Assembly: GCA_042095055.1 (NCBI GenBank)
Contig: JBELBZ010000014.1
Coordinates: 1-52,145 of the forward strand
Origin: UBA8752 sp042095055
GTDB lineage: Bacteria > Bacteroidota > Bacteroidia > Flavobacteriales_D > Sanyastnellaceae
Length of the DNA: 52,145 nucleotides
Direction of reading: 5' to 3'
Made by a program: the position numbers and the translations under genes. This document shows, in pieces, positions 47,005 through 52,145 of the stretch. The notes beneath the pieces were generated by a model. That model saw only the letters and a list, made by a program, of their open reading frames with translations, was not told the DNA's origin and did not search any database. Within the stretch, counting starts at the first letter, position 1. Each line of letters begins with the position of its first letter.

Positions 47005-47969
47005 CCATCACAGAGATCCTTGCCCAACCGGACCACAGCCGGTTTAGCATCGAATTGCTCCCCCCTCTCAAAGGGCAGCACATCGACTCCATATACCGGA
47101 CCATGGACGCATTGACGCCGTTTAACCCGGCCTTTGTCGATGTGACCTACCACAGGGAAGAATATGTGTACCGCGAAGTCGGACCAGGGCTGCTGCAGAA
47201 ACGCACTGTCCGAAAACGACCGGGAACAGTCGGTATTTGTGCCGCACTCATGAACCGATATGATGTGGAAACAGTACCCCACATCATCTGTGGCGGATTC
47301 TCCGTTGAGGAAACGGAAAATGCCCTCATAGACCTCGATTTTGTCGGGGTGCGCAACGTTCTTGCGCTCCGCGGAGATGCGATTCGAAGCGAAGGCCGGT
47401 TCAAAGCTGAATCCGATGGCCACGCCTTTGCGATTGATTTGGTCGACCAAATTGTGGACCTGAACAAAGGAATCTATCTGGACCCGGACCTCAAAAATTC
47501 CATGTCCACCGATTTCTGCATCGGCGTCGCCGGATACCCAGAAAAACACTTCGAAGCCCCCAATCCAGACAGCGACCTGCGATGGCTGAAGCAAAAGGCA
47601 GAACACGGTGCCGAGTACATCATCACCCAAATGTTTTTCGACAACGAACGGTACTTCGACTTTGTGGATCGGTGCCGCGCAGAAGGCATCAACATCCCCA
47701 TCATTCCGGGAATAAAGCCCTTGACCACAGCCAGCCAACTGCACGTTCTTCCGCAGGTGTTTCACGTCGACTTGCCCGAGGCCTTGGTCCAAGCTGTCGA
47801 GGGCGCCAAAACCCGCGATCAAGTGAAAAAAGCAGGGATGGATTGGTGCACCCGGCAGGCGGAAGAACTGCTCGAAAAAGGAGTGCCCACGTTGCACTTC
47901 TACACCATGGGTAAAGCCATGCCTACGCAAGAAATTGCCAGGCGCGTCTTCGGCCGTGTATCGGCATGA
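47001..47969 (+). CDS. metF: Methylenetetrahydrofolate reductase
   Basis: 322 residues. It reduces 5,10-methylene-THF to 5-methyl-THF, the methyl donor for MetH. The family marks are present: FSIELLPPLKG (the E of the usual E-x-PP), PAFVDVTYH, VPHIICGG, RNVLALRGDA (flavin site), IGVAGYPEKH, LKQKAEHGAEYIITQMFFDNE and IPGIKPLT. Third gene of the riboswitch-led operon. A 130-bp spacer separates it from the hybrid kinase gene, so the kinase may be a separate unit. Confidence 0.95.
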   Translation: MTITEILAQPDHSRFSIELLPPLKGQHIDSIYRTMDALTPFNPAFVDVTYHREEYVYREVGPGLLQKRTVRKRPGTVGICAALMNRYDVETVPHIICGGFSVEETENALIDLDFVGVRNVLALRGDAIRSEGRFKAESDGHAFAIDLVDQIVDLNKGIYLDPDLKNSMSTDFCIGVAGYPEKHFEAPNPDSDLRWLKQKAEHGAEYIITQMFFDNERYFDFVDRCRAEGINIPIIPGIKPLTTASQLHVLPQVFHVDLPEALVQAVEGAKTRDQVKKAGMDWCTRQAEELLEKGVPTLHFYTMGKAMPTQEIARRVFGRVSA

Positions 47970-48100
47970 CGAAAGCAGCATCAAAAGCGGCGCCTGTAAA
48001 GGCCCAAAGAGGGAAGTTTCCTACATATTGAAAGGGTGCGAAGAGCAGTCTTTTCGGGGGAGAAATTTCAATCTTTCACTGCCTTTGCTTCGTCCTAGTA

Positions 48101-50171
48101 ATGAATCTCCGCCCCGATAGTCCCCTGCCTCAAAAAAGACGTGATGTCTTGAGGCTTGATGCATTGGAAATCCTCAAGGAATTGGCAGAAGGCCTCGCGG
48201 GAATTGAAGACATCGATGCTTTGCTCTGGTCCATCACGGAGCAAACGATCAGCAAACTCGGGTGGACTGACTGTGTCATTTACTTGCTTGATAAAGAGCG
48301 CAAATTGCTGATTCAGAAAGCAGCGTTTGGACCAAAAAGCATAGACTACAAGGCCATATTCAAGCCCATCACCGTGCCATTGGGATCGGGAGTGGTGGGC
48401 AAATGTGCGGAAACTGGGAAAGCCACCAGAATCAAAGACACTGCTGCCATCTCAGAATATATTGAGGACGATGCTGTGCGTTTTTCGGAGATGGCCGTTC
48501 CAATTCTCTGGGGCAAAGAAGTACTCGGCGTCATTGACACCGAACACCACGAACGGGACTTCTATCAAAAAGAAGACCAACTCATATTGGAAACACTGGC
48601 TGGCATCACAGCCACTAAAATCCAAAACGCAAAAAACGCACAGGTTTCGCAAAGCCTCGCTTTGTTCTATGAGTGCAACCCCAACCCTGTCCTTCAGATC
48701 GACAGTGATCGAAAAATCACCTACATCAACGAATCCGCACGACTGTGCTTCCAAGAAGCTCTGGACGAGGGGAGCACCATCAGACAGCCAGGATTGACAG
48801 ACGCCTTGAACCTAGCAGTCTCATCAGGACAGACCACATGGCGCTGCAGGGGGTTGAACTCCAACACTCAGGAAGTGGTCCGTACAGGTGAGTTCAACAT
48901 TGTCCATTTACCATCAGGCCTGTTCAACCTGTACGGCAGCGACATCACCCACTTTCTCACCTTGCAAAAAGCAGCGGAAGCCGCCACCGAAGCCAAATCC
49001 CGTTTTCTATCGGTGATGAGCCACGAGATTCGCACCCCCCTCAATGCCATTCTTGGCCTCACAGACCTGTTGATTCAATCGGAGTCTGAAAGAGAAGAAC
49101 AGCTGCGACACCTGGCCTACATGGAATTCTCCGGCCGTCACCTTTTGAGCTTGGTCAACGACATATTGGACCTCGAAAAAATGGCCTCCGGAAAAGCAAA
49201 AAGCACACCGAGCGAATTCAATGTCCATGAGCTCGCAGAGACCATCGTCAATTCATTCCAAAACAGGGCACAGAACGTGGGGCTTGCACTGACCCTTGAC
49301 ATCCATCCAGATTTGCCCAAAGGCGTCAAAACGGACATCCGATGGTTGACCCAAATACTGAACAATCTCATCGGCAATGCCATCAAATACACAGAATCGG
49401 GTACTGTCCACTTGTCGATGGCTCCAGTGCAAGAACCCAGCGGTGCGCCCACTGCTCAACTTTGCAACTTCAGTTTTTCAGTGACGGACACAGGTTTTGG
49501 CATTCCCAAAGAGGAACTCCACCGCATACTTGAACCCTTCGAACAAATCAACAATTCAGCTCAAATCGAAGGGACAGGGTTGGGACTCGCCATTGTGCAA
49601 GGCATTGTACAACAGATGTCGGGATCCCTCACCATAGACAGTGAAGTGGGCGTAGGTTCCACGTTCAACGTCACGTTGCCACTGGCTTTGGCTCCGCGTT
49701 CAACATCCTCTCTCGCTTTGTCCCCATCACCTCAAAAAACGGTCAATGCCAACGGCGAGAAGGACACACCCCTTTCGCTTGATCAAAAAGAGAGCAACGA
49801 GGATGAGCCGCTTTCTATTTTGCTCGCCGATGACAACGAACTCAATCGGTTCGTAGCAAACAAACTGCTGCAACGTTGGGGTTACCAGGTTCTCGAAGCT
49901 TTGAACGGATCCGATGCCGTACAAATTTGGAAAGAGAAAAAGCCTGCGCTCATTTTAATGGACATCCAAATGCCCGTAATGGATGGAATTGAGGCCACTC
50001 AGAAGATCCGCATCAAAGAAAAGCAGGAAGGCCTCAAAAGAACCCCCATCATCGCTTTGACCGCTGATGCTGAGAACAAAACCTACGATAAAATCCAGGC
50101 CGCAGGTATGGACGACCGCATTGTAAAGCCTTTTGATCCCGTCAGCCTTCGGAGGATCATCGACCGGACCA
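48101..50171 (+). CDS. Hybrid sensor histidine kinase (3' end lost in gap)
   Basis: 690 residues visible from the ATG at 48101. Domains: GAF (about 25-180, WTDCVIYLLDKE, GVVGKCAETGKATRIKD, GVIDTEHHERDFY), a short PAS-like part (about 190-290, NPNPVLQIDSDRKITYIN), HisKA with the phosphoacceptor in SHEIRTPLNAILG (about His308), HATPase_c (N box and GTGLGLAIVQGIV near 490), and a receiver (about 571-690) with DDNELN, LMDIQMPVMDG (Asp near 621) and IVKPFDP. There is no membrane helix, so it senses inside the cell. The receiver is almost complete at the gap, so few residues are missing. No partner gene is near. Confidence 0.93.
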
Positions 50172-50271
50172 NNNNNNNNNNNNNNNNNNNNNNNNNNNNN
50201 NNNNNNNNNNNNNNNNNNNNNNNNNNNNNNNNNNNNNNNNNNNNNNNNNNNNNNNNNNNNNNNNNNNNNNN
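50172..50271. other. Assembly gap (100 N)
   Basis: A placeholder gap. Its flanks do not overlap, so real sequence is missing: the last residues of the hybrid kinase and the spacer to der. The true size is unknown. Confidence 0.95.
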
Positions 50272-50273
50272 GC

Positions 50274-51581
50274 TTATTTCTTCCTGAAGAACAGGCGAAT
50301 GGGGACACCACTAAAGTCATACCGCTCGCGAATTCGATTCTCCACAAAGCGTTTGTAGGGCTCCTTGATGTATTGTGGCAAATTGCAATAGAAAGCAAAA
50401 GTCGGAACCTGGGATGGCAGTTGCGTGATGTACTTGATACTCACGCTTTTTCCTTTGTAAATGGGAGGTGGCTGATCTTTGACAATGGGCAAGAAAACCT
50501 CATTTAATTCAGAGGTGGAGACCTTCAACTTGCGCTGGTTGTACACGTGCAAGGCCGTTTCTAATGCCTTGAATACACGCTGCTTCGTGAGGTTGGAAGT
50601 GAACACCACAGGAACATCTGAGAAGGGCGCCATTTTCTCCTCCAACTTGGCCCGATAGGCGTTCATGGTGTGCTCGTCCTTTTCGACCAAGTCCCACTTG
50701 TTGACGACAACAACCGCGCCCCGGTAACTGTCCAATACATGCCAGAAGATGTGCTGGTCTTGCTTTTCCATGCCCTGACTGGCATCCAACAACAACAAAC
50801 ACACATCACTCTGATCAATGGCCTTGATCGTCCGCACCGTGCTGTAGAACTCCAAACTGTCATCCACCTTCCTGCGCTTCCGCATTCCGGCCGTATCGAC
50901 GATTTCAAAATCGAAACCAAAAGCATTGTAATGGGTGTGCACACTGTCGCGGGTCGTGCCCGCGATATCCGTGACAATATTCCGCTCCTCTCCAAGCAGG
51001 GTATTGATCAAGGTGCTCTTTCCAACGTTTGGTCTCCCCACCACGGACAACCTCGGCAAACCCAAATCATCAGGCTCCTCCCTCACCGGCAGAAGCTTCA
51101 TCAACTCATCGAGCAGGTCACCTGTACCATATCCGTTGTTGGCACTGATGCCATGCAGCACATCTCCAAGCCCCAGACCGTAGAATTCTGCAGTCAGGTA
51201 TTCCTGGACACCTGTGTCAATCTTATTGACGATCAGCATCACGGGCTTGCCGCTCTTCCTCACCATCTGAACGATCTCCATATCCAAATCAGTGATGCCT
51301 GTTTGGGCATCTACCAAGAACAGGATCACCCCGGCCTCCTCCATGCTGATTTCGACCTGCTCACGGATGACCCCTTCGAAGACATCATCCGTCCCTGTCG
51401 CATACCCTCCAGTATCGATGACAGTAAATACACGTCCGCCCCACTCTGCCTTGCCATACTTCCGATCACGGGTTGTGCCGGCTGTGGGGTCCGTAATGGC
51501 GTCTCGCGTCTCAGTAAGACGGTTAAACAACGTCGACTTACCTACGTTAGGCCGACCAATAATGGTAACAAGATCCTTCAT
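50274..51581 (-). CDS. der: GTPase Der (EngA)
   Basis: 435 residues, complete, ATG start. It has two GTPase domains in tandem, each with GRPNVGKST (near residues 8 and 182), G3 DTGG / DTAG, and G4 NKID / NKWD, followed by the C-terminal KH-like domain (PPIYKGKSVSIKYITQ, YDFSGVPIRLFFRKK). Der is needed to assemble the large ribosomal subunit. It lies just downstream of an rRNA operon, on the same strand, after the rRNA terminator. Confidence 0.96.
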   Translation of the reverse strand: MKDLVTIIGRPNVGKSTLFNRLTETRDAITDPTAGTTRDRKYGKAEWGGRVFTVIDTGGYATGTDDVFEGVIREQVEISMEEAGVILFLVDAQTGITDLDMEIVQMVRKSGKPVMLIVNKIDTGVQEYLTAEFYGLGLGDVLHGISANNGYGTGDLLDELMKLLPVREEPDDLGLPRLSVVGRPNVGKSTLINTLLGEERNIVTDIAGTTRDSVHTHYNAFGFDFEIVDTAGMRKRRKVDDSLEFYSTVRTIKAIDQSDVCLLLLDASQGMEKQDQHIFWHVLDSYRGAVVVVNKWDLVEKDEHTMNAYRAKLEEKMAPFSDVPVVFTSNLTKQRVFKALETALHVYNQRKLKVSTSELNEVFLPIVKDQPPPIYKGKSVSIKYITQLPSQVPTFAFYCNLPQYIKEPYKRFVENRIRERYDFSGVPIRLFFRKK

Positions 51582-51597
51582 CTCCTGAGTGCTATGC

Positions 51598-51617
51598 TTA
51601 CGGGCAATTGCCCGTAA
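51598..51617. promoter_or_regulatory. Perfect 20-bp palindrome upstream of der
   Basis: TTACGGGC, AATT, GCCCGTAA: an exact 20-bp palindrome 16 bp before the der ATG and 8 bp from the rRNA terminator A-run. It may be a protein-binding site or, in RNA, an 8-bp hairpin in the der leader. Confidence 0.5.
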
Positions 51618-51625
51618 AATTGAGC

Positions 51626-51653
51626 AAAAAAAAGGGGCCCCCGAAGGGGCCCC
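51626..51653 (-). terminator. rRNA operon terminator
   Basis: A perfect 8-bp GGGGCCCC stem with a TTCG loop on the minus strand, then eight T. It starts a few bases after the 5S 3' end. Confidence 0.95.
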
Positions 51654-51655
51654 AA

Positions 51656-51760
<105 letters not shown>

Positions 51761-51837
51761 ATCGTTCACGTTGAATTCATTGGGCCTTTGCCTTGAAATC
51801 AACAAATGTGTTGACATATTGGTAGAGTAATCGTCTT

Positions 51838-52145
<308 letters not shown>

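Overview
The window looks like part of a Bacteroidota (Flavobacteriales-like) chromosome of fairly high GC, probably from a draft or metagenome assembly because it holds two runs of exactly 100 N. The lineage call rests on type IX secretion (T9SS) C-terminal sorting domains of types A and B, a TAnnTTTG-type promoter, few Shine-Dalgarno sequences, methionine synthase split in two, a SiaB-family kinase, and a secreted Bacteroidota protein often mislabelled asparagine synthetase B.

Layout. 1-18.2 kb is mostly exported proteins. It starts with the tail of a T9SS cargo protein, then a secreted GH13 amylase-family enzyme, lipoamide dehydrogenase, a small membrane protein, a secreted protein made largely of an unrecognised domain ('domain A'), an OB-fold-like membrane-anchored protein, and a tightly coupled three-gene operon (CxxCH protein, lipoprotein, beta-barrel). 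A Dps-like protein lacking most ferroxidase ligands follows, then a T9SS type B protein with Cys-rich repeats, a vanadium-haloperoxidase-like enzyme and xseA-xseB. 18.6-28.7 kb is one giant secreted protein of about 3,312 residues, artificially split by the first N gap; the gap flanks carry the same 55 bp, and removing one copy and the Ns joins the two halves in frame. 29.1-43 kb is mainly housekeeping: initiator tRNA, era, ispE, tgt with an LptF/G permease, DUF554, a WYL regulator, a pair of small unknown genes, a SiaB-like kinase, dnaB, a lipoprotein, an NrtR-like regulator and metK. 43.1-48 kb is a methionine operon led by a SAM-I riboswitch: metH (homocysteine part), metH (folate/B12/reactivation part), metF, each overlapping the next by ATGA. 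The window ends with a hybrid histidine kinase cut by the second gap, der, and the 5S and 3' 23S part of an rRNA operon on the minus strand.

How it fits together. MetK makes SAM from methionine; the divergent riboswitch operon makes methionine from homocysteine and methyl-tetrahydrofolate and would be shut off by SAM. The exported proteins share modules: a Cys-rich GC-D-A-NY-DDGSC repeat occurs in the giant protein (11 copies), the amylase and the left-edge protein; domain A occurs twice in the giant protein and once as a separate gene; and a dockerin-like C-terminus ending in Cys-Pro replaces the T9SS tail on both secreted enzymes. This shared module set is the least explained part of the window.
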